Source: Pontederia crassipes
Lineage: Eukaryota; Streptophyta; Magnoliopsida; Commelinales; Pontederiaceae
Assembly: GCA_030549335.1 (NCBI GenBank)
Contig: CM060198.1
Coordinates: 39,217,353-39,281,352 of the forward strand
Direction of reading: 5' to 3'
DNA: 64,000 nt
In this document: positions 1 to 11,704 of the stretch, one piece after another
Layout of the letters: each line of letters opens with the position of its first letter
How positions within the stretch are numbered: the first letter of the stretch is position 1
The notes under the pieces: model-generated
Database searches by the model: none
What the model was told of the DNA's origin: nothing
The model's input: the letters and a program-made list of their open reading frames with translations, nothing else
Made by a program: the position numbers and the translations under genes

Positions 1-3000
1 ACCCCCGGAAAATTTTTGCCCGAGTCCATTTTTTCGTCCCAATCATCTCACCATGCATCAACAAGCACGAAAGCATCGAAAATTTCGCACCTTTTGACAG
101 CGTAAAAATTTTTGCGTTTTTTGACCTTCTTGGCTGAAAACACGAGAGAAAGGCGCGCGCGCGAAATTTCGCACCCCCGAAAAATTTTCGCCTGAGTCCA
201 TTTTTTCGTCCCAATCATCTCACCATGCATCAACATGCACGAAAGCGTCGAAAATTTCGCATCTTTTGACAGCGAAAAAAATTTCGCATTTTTTGACCTT
301 CTAGGCTGAAAACACGAGTAAAAGGCGCGCGCGCGAAATTTCGCACCCCCGAAAAATTTTTGCCCGAGTCCATTTTTTTCGCCCCAATCATCTCACCATG
401 CATCAACAGGCACGAAAGTGTCGAAAATTTTGCATCTTTTGACAGCGTAAAAAATTTCCCATTTTTTACCTTCTAGGCTGAAAACACGTGTAAAAGGCGC
501 GCGCGCGAAATTTTGCACCCCCGGAAAATTTTTGCCCGAGTCCATTTTTTCGTCCCAATCATCTCACCATGCATCAACAGGCATGAAAGCGTCGAAAATT
601 TTGCCTCTTTTGACAGCGTAAAAAATTTCGCATTTTTTTACCTTCTAGGCTGAAAACACGAGTAAAAGGCGCGCGCGCGAAATTTCGCACCCCCGGAAAA
701 TTTTTGCCCGAGTCCATTTTTTCGTCCCAATCATCTCACCATGCATCAACAGGCACGAAAGTGTCGAAAATTTTGCATCTTTTGACAGCGTAAAAAATTT
801 CCCCTTTTTTACCTTCTAGGCTGAAAACACGTGTAAAAGGCGCGCGCGCGAAATTTTGCACCCCCGGAAAATTTTTGCCCGAGTCCATTTTTTCATCCCA
901 ATCATCTCACCATGCATCAACAGGCACGAAAGCGTCGAAAATTTTGCCTCTTTTGACAGCGTAAAAAATTTCGCATTTTTTTACCTTGTAGGCTGAAAAC
1001 ACGAGTAAAGCGCGCGAAATTTCGCACCCCCGAAAAATTTTTGCCCGAGTCCATTTTTTCGTCCCAATCATCTCACCATGCATCAACATGCACGAAAGCG
1101 TCGAAAATTTCTCATCTTTTGGCAACGTAAAAAATTTCACATTTTTTGACCTTGTAGGCTGAAAACAGGAGTAAAAGGCGCGCGCGCGAAATTTCGCACC
1201 CCCGAAAAATTTTCGTCCGAGACCTTTTTTTCGTCCCAATCATCTCACCATGCATCAACAGGTACGAAAGCGTCGAAAATTTCGCATGTTTTGACAGCGT
1301 AAAAAAATTTGCATTTTTTGACCTTATAGGCTGAAAACACGAGTAAAAGGCGCGCGCGCGAAATTTCGCACTCCCGGAAAATTTTTGCCCGAGTCCATTT
1401 TTTCGTCCCAATCATCTCACCATGCATCAACAAGCACGAAAGCATCGAAAATTTCGCACCTTTTGACAGCGTAAAAATTTTTGCGTTTTTTGACCTTCTT
1501 GGCTGAAAACACGAGAGAAAGGCGCGCGCGCGAAATTTCGCACCCCCGAAAAATTTTTGCCCGAGTCCATTTTTTCGTCCCAATCATCTCACCATGCATC
1601 AACATGCACGAAAGCGTCGAAAATTTCGCATCTTTTGACAGCGTAAAAAATTTCGCATTTTTTGACCTTCTAGGCTGAAAACACGAGTAAAAGGCGCGCG
1701 CGCGAAATTTCGCACCCCCGAAAAATTTTTGCCAGAGTCCATTTTTTCGTCACAATCATCTCACCATGCATCAACAGGCACGAAAGTGTCGAAAATTTTG
1801 CATCTTTTGACAGCGTAAAAAATTTCCCCTTTTTTACCTTCTAGGCTGAAAACACGTGTAAAAGGCGCGCGCGCGAAATTTTGCACCCCCGGAAAATTTT
1901 TGCCCGAGTCCATTTTTTCATCCCAATCATCTCACCATGCATCAACAGGCACGAAAGCGTCGAAAATTTTGCCTCTTTTGACAGCGTAAAAAATTTCGCA
2001 TTTTTTTACCTTCTAGGCTGAAAACACGAGTAAAAGGCGCGCGCGCAAAATTTCGCACCCCCGGAAAATTTTTGCCCGAGTCCATTTTTTCGTCCCAATC
2101 ATCTCACCATGCATCAACAAGCACGAAAGCATCGAAAATTTCGCACCTTTTGACAGCGTAAAAATTTTTGCGTTTTTTGACCTTCTTGGCTGAAAACACG
2201 AGAGAAAGGCGCGCGCGCGAAATTTCGCACCCCCGAAAAATTTTCGCCTGAGTCCATTTTTTCGTCCCAATCATCTCACCATGCATCAACATGCACGAAA
2301 GCGTCGAAAATTTCGCATCTTTTGACAGCGAAAAAAATTTCGCATTTTTTGACCTTCTAGGCTGAAAACACGAGTAAAAGGCGCGCGCGCGAAATTTCGC
2401 ACCCCCGAAAAATTTTTGCCCGAGTCCATTTTTTTCGCCCCAATCATCTCACCATGCATCAACAGGCACGAAAGTGTCGAAAATTTTGCATCTTTTGACA
2501 GCGTAAAAAATTTCCCATTTTTTACCTTCTAGGCTGAAAACACGTGTAAAAGGCGCGCGCGCGAAATTTTGCACCCCCGGAAAATTTTTGCCCGAGTCCA
2601 TTTTTTCGTCCCAATCATCTCACCATGCATCAACAGGCATGAAAGCGTCGAAAATTTTGCCTCTTTTGACAGCGTAAAAAATTTCGCATTTTTTTACCTT
2701 CTAGGCTGAAAACACGAGTAAAAGGCGCGCGCGCGAAATTTCGCACCCCCGGAAAATTTTTGCCCGAGTCCATTTTTTCGTCCCAATCATCTCACCATGC
2801 ATCAACAGGCACGAAAGTGTCGAAAATTTTGCATCTTTTGACAGCGTAAAAAATTTCCCCTTTTTTACCTTCTAGGCTGAAAACACGTGTAAAAGGCGCG
2901 CGCGCGAAATTTTGCACCCCCGGAAAATTTTTGCCCGAGTCCATTTTTTCATCCCAATCATCTCACCATGCATCAACAGGCACGAAAGCGTCGAAAATTT

Positions 3001-5665
3001 TGCCTCTTTTGACAGCGTAAAAAATTTCGCATTTTTTTACCTTGTAGGTTGAAAACACGAGTAAAGCGCGCGAAATTTCGCACCCCCGAAAAATTTTTGC
3101 CCGAGTCCATTTTTTCGTCCCAATCATCTCACCATGCATCAACATGCACGAAAGCGTCGAAAATTTCTCATCTTTTGGCAACGTAAAAAATTTCACATTT
3201 TTTGACCTTGTAGGCTGAAAACAGGAGTAAAAGGCGCGCGCGCGAAATTTCGCACCCCCGAAAAATTTTCGTCCGAGACCTTTTTTTCGTCCCAATCATC
3301 TCACCATGCATCAACAGGTACGAAAGCGTCGAAAATTTCGCATGTTTTGACAGCGTAAAAAAATTTGCATTTTTTGACCTTATAGGCTGAAAACACGAGT
3401 AAAAGGCGCGCGCGCGAAATTTCGCACTCCCGGAAAATTTTTGCCCGAGTCCATTTTTTCGTCCCAATCATCTCACCATGCATCAACAAGCACGAAAGCA
3501 TCGAAAATTTCGCACCTTTTGACAGCGTAAAAATTTTTGCGTTTTTTGACCTTCTTGGCTGAAAACACGAGAGAAAGGCGCGCGCGCGAAATTTCGCACC
3601 CCCGAAAAATTTTTGCCCGAGTCCATTTTTTCGTCCCAATCATCTCACCATGCATCAACATGCACGAAAGCGTCGAAAATTTCGCATCTTTTGACAGCGT
3701 AAAAAATTTCGCATTTTTTGACCTTCTAGGCTGAAAACACGAGTAAAAGGCGCGCGCGCGAAATTTCGCACCCTCGAAAAATTTTTGCCAGAGTCCATTT
3801 TTTCGTCACAATCATCTCACCATGCATCAACAGGCACGAAAGTGTCGAAAATTTTGCATCTTTTGACAGCGTAAAAAATTTCCCCTTTTTTACCTTCTAG
3901 GCTGAAAACACGTGTAAAAGGCGCGCGCGCGAAATTTTGCACCCCCGGAAAATTTTTGCCCGAGTCCATTTTTTCATCCCAATCATCTCACCATGCATCA
4001 ACAGGCACGAAAGCGTCGAAAATTTTGCCTCTTTTGACAGCGTAAAAAATTTCGCATTTTTTTACCTTCTAGGCTGAAAACACGAGTAAAAGGCGCGCGC
4101 GCAAAATTTCGCACCCCCGGAAAATTTTTGCCCGAGTCCATTTTTTCGTCCCAATCATCTCACCATGCATCAACAAGCACGAAAGCATCGAAAATTTCGC
4201 ACCTTTTGACAGCGTAAAAATTTTTGCGTTTTTTGACCTTCTTGGCTGAAAACACGAGAGAAAGGCGCGCGCGCGAAATTTCGCACCCCCGAAAAATTTT
4301 CGCCTGAGTCCATTTTTTCGTCCCAATCATCTCACCATGCATCAACATGCACGAAAGCGTCGAAAATTTCGCATCTTTTGACAGCGAAAAAAATTTCGCA
4401 TTTTTTGACCTTCTAGGCTGAAAACACGAGTAAAAGGCGCGCGCGCGAAATTTCGCACCCCCGAAAAATTTTTGCCCGAGTCCATTTTTTTCGCCCCAAT
4501 CATCTCACCATGCATCAACAGGCACGAAAGTGTCGAAAATTTTGCATCTTTTGACAGCGTAAAAAATTTCCCATTTTTTACCTTCTAGGCTGAAAACACG
4601 TGTAAAAGGCGCGCGCGCGAAATTTTGCACCCCCGGAAAATTTTTGCCCGAGTCCATTTTTTCGTCCCAATCATCTCACCATGCATCAACAGGCATGAAA
4701 GCGTCGAAAATTTTGCCTCTTTTGACAGCGTAAAAAATTTCGCATTTTTTTACCTTCTAGGCTGAAAACACGAGTAAAAGGCGCGCGCGCGAAATTTCGC
4801 ACCCCCGGAAAATTTTTGCCCGAGTCCATTTTTTCGTCCCAATCATCTCACCATGCATCAACAGGCACGAAAGTGTCGAAAATTTTGCATCTTTTGACAG
4901 CGTAAAAAATTTCCCCTTTTTTACCTTCTAGGCTGAAAACACGTGTAAAAGGCGCGCGCGCGAAATTTTGCACCCCCGGAAAATTTTTGCCCGAGTCCAT
5001 TTTTTCATCCCAATCATCTCACCATGCATCAACAGGCACGAAAGCGTCGAAAATTTTGCCTCTTTTGACAGCGTAAAAAATTTCGCATTTTTTTACCTTG
5101 TAGGCTGAAAACACGAGTAAAGCGCGCGAAATTTCGCACCCCCGAAAAATTTTTGCCCGAGTCCATTTTTTCGTCCCAATCATCTCACCATGCATCAACA
5201 TGCACGAAAGCGTCGAAAATTTCTCATCTTTTGGCAACGTAAAAAATTTCACATTTTTTGACCTTGTAGGCTGAAAACAGGAGTAAAAGGCGCGCGCGCG
5301 AAATTTCGCACCCCCGAAAAATTTTCGTCCGAGACCTTTTTTTCGTCCCAATCATCTCACCATGCATCAACAGGTACGAAAGCGTCGAAAATTTCGCATG
5401 TTTTGACAGCGTAAAAAAATTTGCATTTTTTGACCTTATAGGCTGAAAACACGAGTAAAAGGCGCGCGCGCGAAATTTCGCACTCCCGGAAAATTTTTGC
5501 CCGAGTCCATTTTTTCGTCCCAATCATCTCACCATGCATCAACAAGCACGAAAGCATCGAAAATTTCGCACCTTTTGACAGCGTAAAAATTTTTGCGTTT
5601 TTTGACCTTCTTGGCTGAAAACACGAGAGAAAGGCGCGCGCGCGAAATTTCGCACCCCCGAAAAA
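1..5665. repeat. HOR-A: 2056-bp 12-monomer higher-order repeat, about 2.75 copies
   Basis: Base 1 matches base 2057 and base 4113, and landmarks repeat at exactly 2056 bp. For example, the shortened GTAAAGCGCGCG linker recurs near 1015, 3061 and 5117, and the GTCCGAGACC variant near 1215, 3271 and 5327. Copies differ by isolated substitutions, such as AGGCTG changed to AGGTTG near 3048, whereas neighbouring monomers inside a unit differ much more. The order ends near 5665, where the third copy switches to another monomer flavour. Confidence 0.93.
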
Positions 5666-5699
5666 TTTTCGCCTGAGTCCATTTTTTCGTCCCAATCAT

Positions 5700-7740
5700 C
5701 TCACCATGCATCAACAGGCATGAAAGCGTCGAAAATTTTGCCTCTTTTGACAGCGTAAAAAATTTCGCATTTTTTTACCTTCTAGGCTGAAAACACGAGT
5801 AAAAGGCGCGCGCGCGAAATTTCGCACCCCCGAAAAATTTTTGCCCGAGTCCATTTTTTCGTCCCAATCATCTCACCATGCATCAACAGGCACGAAAGTG
5901 TCGAAAATTTTGCATCTTTTGACAGCGTAAAAAATTTCCCATTTTTTACCTTCTAGGCTGAAAACACGTGTAAAAGGCGCGCGCGCGAAATTTTGCACCC
6001 CCGGAAAATTTTTGCCCGAGTCCATTTTTTCGTCCCAATCATCTCACCATGCATCAACATGCACGAAAGCGTCGAAAATTTTGCCTCTTTTGACAGCATA
6101 AAAAATTTCGCATTTTTTTACCTTCTAGGCTGAAATCACGAGTAAAAGGCGCGCGCGCGAAATTTCGCACCCCCGGAAAATTTTTGCCCGAGTCCATTTT
6201 TTCGTCCCAATCATCTCACCATGCATCAACAGGCACGAAAGCATCGAAAATTTTGCACCTTTTGACAGCGTAAAAAATTTTGCGTTTTTTGACCTTCTTG
6301 GCAGAAAACACGAGAGAAAGGCGCGAGCGCGAAATTTCGCACCCCCGAAAAATTTTTGCCCGAGTCCATTTTTTCGCCCCAATCATCTCACCATGCATAA
6401 ACAGGCACGAAAGTGTCGAAAATTTTGCATCTTTTGACAGCGTAAAAAATTTCCCATTTTTTACCTTCTAGACTGAAAACACGTGTAAAAGGCGCGCGCG
6501 CGAAATTTCGCACCCCCGAAAAATTTTTGCCCGAGTCCATTTTTTCGCCCCAATCATCTCACCATGCATAAACAGGCACGAAAGCGTCGAAAATTTTGCA
6601 TCTTTTGACAGCGTAAAAAATTTCCCATTTTTTACCTTCTAGACTGAAAACACGAGTAAAAGGCGCACGCGCGAAATTTCGCACCCCCGGAAAATTTTTG
6701 CCCGAGTCCATTTTTTCGTCCCAATCATCTCACCATGCATCAAAAGGCACGAAAGCATCGAAAATTTCGCACCTTTTGACAGCGTAAAAATTTTTGCATT
6801 TTTTGACCTTCTTGGCTGAAAACACGAGAGAAAGGCGCGCGGGCGAAAATTCGCACCCCCGAAAAATTTTCGCCCGAGTCCATTTTTTCGTCCAAATCAT
6901 CTCACCATGCATCAAAAGGCACGAAAGCATCGAAAATTTCGCACCTTTTGACAGCGTAAAAAATTTTGCGTTTTTTGACCTTCTTGGCTGAAAACACGAG
7001 AGAAAGGCGCGCGGGCGAAATTTCGCACCCCCGAAAAATTTTCGCCCGAGTCCATTTTTTCGTCCCAATCATCTCACCATGCATCAACATGCACGAAAGC
7101 GTAGAAAATTTCGCATCTTTTGACAGCGTAAAAAATTTCGCATTTTTTGACCTTCTAGGCTGAAAACACGAGTAAAAGGCGCGCGCGCGAAATTTCGCAC
7201 CCCCGAAAAATTTTTGCCCGAGTCCATTTTTTCGCCCCAATCATCTCACCATGCATCAACAGGCACGAAAGCGTCGAAAATTTTGCATCTTTTGACAGCG
7301 TAAAAAATTTCGCATTTTTTTACCTTTTAGGCTGAAAACACGAGTAAAAGGCGCACGCGCGAAAATTCGCACCCCAGGAGAATTTTTGCCCGAGTCCATT
7401 TTTTCGTCCAAATCATCTCACCATGCATCAAAAGGCACGAAAGCATCGAAAATTTCGCACCTTTTGACAGCGTAAAAAATTTTGCGTTTTTTGACCTTCT
7501 TGGCTGAAAACACGAGAGAAAGGCGCGCGGGCGAAATTTCGCACCCCCGAAAAATTTTCGCCCGAGTCCATTTTTTCGTCCCAATCATCTCACCATGCAT
7601 CAACATGCACGAAAGCGTAGAAAATCGCATCTTTTGACAGCGTAAAAAATTTCGCATTTTTTGACCTTCTAGGCTGAAAACACGAGTAAAAGGCGCGCGA
7701 GCGAAATTTTGCACCCCCGAAAAATTTTCGCCCGAGTCCA
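5700..7740. repeat. Satellite block A (first copy of a ~2-kb segment)
   Basis: This ~12-monomer segment recurs at 9648-11704 with an offset of 3948 bp (23 monomers). Shared markers include CATGCATAAACAGG (near 6393 and 10341), the GCGAGCGCGAAATTT variant, and CACCCCAGGAGAATTTTTG (near 7371 and 11319). A local deletion near 7625 turns GAAAATTTCGC into GAAAATCGC and is absent from the second copy. Part of this block is found again at about 28800-30181 with an offset of 22425. Confidence 0.88.
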
Positions 7741-7840
7741 TTTTTTCGTCTCAATCATCTCACCATGCATCAACAGGCACGAAAGCGTCGAAAATTTTGC
7801 CTCTTTTGACAGCGTAAAAAATTTCGCATTTTTTTACCTT

Positions 7841-9473
7841 CTAGGCTGAAAACACGAGTAAAAGGCGCGCGCGCGAAATTTCGCACCCCCGGAAAATTTT
7901 TGCCCGAGTCCATTTTTTCGTCCCAATCATCTCACCATGCATCAACAGGCACGAAAGCATCGAAAATTTCGCACCTTTTGACAGCGTAAAAAATTTCGCA
8001 TTTTTTGACCTTATAGGCTGAAAACATGAGTAAAAGGCGCGCGCGCGAAATTTCGCACCCCCGAAAAATTTTTGCCCGAGTCCATTTTTTCGTCCCAATC
8101 ATCTCACCATGCATCAACATGCACGAAAGCGTCGAAAATTTCTCATCTTTTGGCAACGTAAAAAATTTCACATTTTTTGACCTTGTAGGCTGAAAATACG
8201 AGTAAAAGGCGCGCGCGCGAAATTTTGCACCCCCGAAAAATTTTCGTCCGAGACCTTTTTTTCGTCCCAATCATCTCACAATGCATCAACAGGTACGAAA
8301 GCGTCGAAAATTTCGCATGTTTTGACAGCGTAAAAAATTTTGCATTTTTTGACCTTCTAGGCTGAAAACACGAGTAAAAGGCGCGCGCGCGAAATTTCGC
8401 ACTCCCGGAAAATTTTTGCCCGAGTCCATTTTTTTGTCCCAATCATCTCACCATGCATCAACAGGCACGAAAGCATCGAAAATTTCGCAACTTTTGACAG
8501 CGTAAAAATTTTTGCGTTTTTTGACCTTCTTGGCTGAAAACACGAGAGAAAGGCGCGCGCGCGAAATTTCGCACCCCCGAAAAATTTTTGCCCGAGTCCA
8601 TTTTTTCGTCCCAATCATCTCACCATGCATCAACATGCACGAAAGCGTCGAAAATTTCGCATCTTTTGACAGCGTAAAAAATTTCGCATTTTTTGACCTT
8701 CTAGGCTGAAAACACGAGTAAAAGGCGCGCGCGCGAAATTTCGCACCCCCGAAAAATTTTTGCCCGAGTCCATTTTTTCATCACAATCATCTCACCATGC
8801 ATCAATAGGCACGAAAGTGTCGAAAATTTTGCATCTTTTGACAGCGTAAAAAATTTCCCCTTTTTTACCTTCTAGGCTGAAAACACGTGTAAAAGGCGCG
8901 CGCGCGAAATTTTGCACCCCCGGAAAATTTTTGCCCGAGTCCATTTTTTCATCCCAATCATCTCACCATGCATCAACAGGCACGAAAGCGTCGAAAATTT
9001 TGCCTCTTTTGACAGCGTAAAAAATTTCGCATTTTTTTACCTTCTAGGCTGAAAACACGAGTAAAAGGCGCGCGCGCAAAATTTCGCACCCCCGGAAAAT
9101 TTTTGCCCGAGTCCATTTTTTCGTCCCAATCATCTCACCATGCATCAACAAGCACGAAAGCATCGAAAATTTCGCACCTTTTTACAGCGTAAAAATTTTT
9201 GCGTTTTTTGACCTTCTTGGCTGAAAACACGAGAGAAAGGCGCGCGCGCGAAATTTCGCACCCCCGAAAAATTTTCGCCTGAGTCCATTTTTTCGTCCCA
9301 ATCATCTCACCATGCATCAACATGCACGAAAGCGTCGAAAATTTCGCATCTTTTGACAGCGAAAAAAATTTCGCATTTTTTGACCTTCTAGGCTGAAAAC
9401 ACGAGTAAAAGGCGCGCGGGCGAAATTTCGCACCCCCGAAAAATTTTCGCCCGAGTCCATTTTTTCGTCCCAA
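7841..9473. repeat. Degenerate fourth copy of HOR-A monomers
   Basis: The monomer order here matches 810-2442 of HOR-A at an offset of 7031 bp, including the rare TTTGGCAACGTAAAAAATTTCAC monomer (near 8152 and 1121) and the GTCCGAGACC monomer. It carries more differences than the first three copies have among themselves, and a 172-bp monomer replaces the shortened one near 1015. It lies apart from the 1-5665 array, with block A between them. Confidence 0.75.
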
Positions 9474-9647
9474 TCATCTCACCATGCATCAACATGCACG
9501 AAAGCGTAGAAAATTTCGCATCTTTTGACAGCGTAAAAAATTTCCCATTTTTTACCTTCTAGGCTGAAAACACGTGCAAAAGGCGCGCGCGCGAAATTTG
9601 CACCCCCGGAAAATTTTTGCCCGAGTCCATTTTTTCGTCCCAATCAT

Positions 9648-11704
9648 CTCACCATGCATCAACAGGCATGAAAGCGTCGAAAATTTTGCCTCTTTTGACA
9701 GCGTAAAAAATTTCGCATTTTTTTACCTTCTAGGCTGAAAACATGAGTAAAAGGCGCGCGCGCGAAATTTCGCACCCCCGGAAAATTTTTGCCCGAGTCC
9801 ATTTTTTCGTCCCAATCATCTCACCATGCATCAACAGGCACGAAAGTGTCGAAAATTTTGCATCTTTTGACAGCGTAAAAAATTTCCCATTTTTTACCTT
9901 CTAGGCTGAAAACACGTGTAAAAGGCGCGCGCGCGAAATTTTGCACCCCCGGAAAATTTTTGCCCGAGTCCATTTTTTCGTCCCAATCATCTCACCATGC
10001 ATCAACATGCACGAAAGCGTCGAAAATTTTGCCTCTTTTGACAGCATAAAAAATTTCGCATTTTTTTACCTTCTAGGCTGAAATCACGAGTAAAAGGCGC
10101 GCGCGCGAAATTTCGCACCCCCGGAAAATTTTTGCCCGAGTCCATTTTTTCGTCCCAATCATCTCACCATGCATCAACAGGCACGAAAGCATCGAAAATT
10201 TTGCACCTTTTGACAGCGTAAAAAATTTTGCGTTTTTTGACCTTCTTGGCAGAAAACACGAGAGAAAGGCGCGAGCGCGAAATTTCGCACCCCCGAAAAA
10301 TTTTTGCCCGAGTCCATTTTTTCGCCCCAATCATCTCACCATGCATAAACAGGCACGAAAGTGTCGAAAATTTTGCATCTTTTGACAGCGTAAAAAATTT
10401 CCCATTTTTTACCTTCTAGACTGAAAACACGTGTAAAAGGCGCGCGCGCGAAATTTCGCACCCCCGAAAAATTTTTGCCCGAGTCCATTTTTTCGCCCCA
10501 ATCATCTCACCATGCATAAACAGGCACGAAAGCGTCGAAAATTTTGCATCTTTTGACAGCGTAAAAAATTTCCCATTTTTTACCTTCTAGACTGAAAACA
10601 CGAGTAAAAGGCGCACGCGCGAAATTTCGCACCCCCGGAAAATTTTTGCCCGAGTCCATTTTTTCGTCCCAATCATCTCACCATGCATCAAAAGGCACGA
10701 AAGCATCGAAAATTTCGCACCTTTTGATAGCGTAAAAAATTTTGCATTTTTTGACCTTCTTGGCTGAAAACACGAGAGAAAGGCGCGCGGGCTAAAATTC
10801 GCACCCCCGAAAAATTTTCGCCCGAGTCCATTTTTTCGTCCAAATCATCTCACCATGCATCAAAAGGCACGAAAGCATCGAAAATTTCGCACCTTTTGAC
10901 AGCGTAAAAAATTTTGCGTTTTTTGACCTTCTTGGCTGAAAACACGAGAGAAAGGCGCGCGGGCGAAATTTCGCACCCCCGAAAAATTTTCGCCCGAGTC
11001 CATTTTTTCGTCCCAATCATCTCACCATGCATCAACATGCACGAAAGCGTAGAAAATTTCGCATCTTTTGACAGCGTAAAAAATTTCGCATTTTTTGACC
11101 TTCTAGGCTGAAAACACGAGTAAAAGGCGCGCGCGCGAAATTTCGCACCCCCGAAAAATTTTTGCCCGAGTCCATTTTTTCGCCCCAATCATCTCACCAT
11201 GCATCAACAGGCACGAAAGCGTCGAAAATTTTGCATCTTTTGACAGCGTAAAAAATTTCGCATTTTTTTACCTTCTAGGCTGAAAACACGAGTAAAAGGC
11301 GCGCGCGCGAAAATTCGCACCCCAGGAGAATTTTTGCCCGAGTCCATTTTTTCGTCCAAATCATCTCACCATGCATCAAAAGGCACGAAAGCATCGAAAA
11401 TTTCGCACGTTTTGACAGCGTAAAAAATTTTGCGTTTTTTGACCTTCTTGGCTGAAAACACGAGAGAAAGGCGCGCGGGCGAAATTTCGCACCCCCGAAA
11501 AATTTTCGCCCGAGTCCATTTTTTCGTCCCAATCATCTCACCATGCATCAACATGCACGAAAGCGTAGAAAATTTCGCATCTTTTGACAGCGTAAAAAAT
11601 TTCGCATTTTTTGACCTTCTAGGCTGAAAACACGAGTAAAAGGCGCGCGCGCGAAATTTCGCACCCCCGAAAAATTTTCGTCCGAGTCCATTTTTTTGTC
11701 CCAA
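9648..11704. repeat. Satellite block A, second copy
   Basis: Repeats 5700-7740 at an offset of 3948 bp with few differences. One is a GGGCTAAAATTC variant near 10788, where the first copy has GGGCGAAAATTC. The stretch 10030-11704 occurs again at 25470-27146 (offset 15442) with the same GGGCTAAAATTC variant. The third copy therefore derives from this copy rather than from the one at 5700. Confidence 0.88.
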
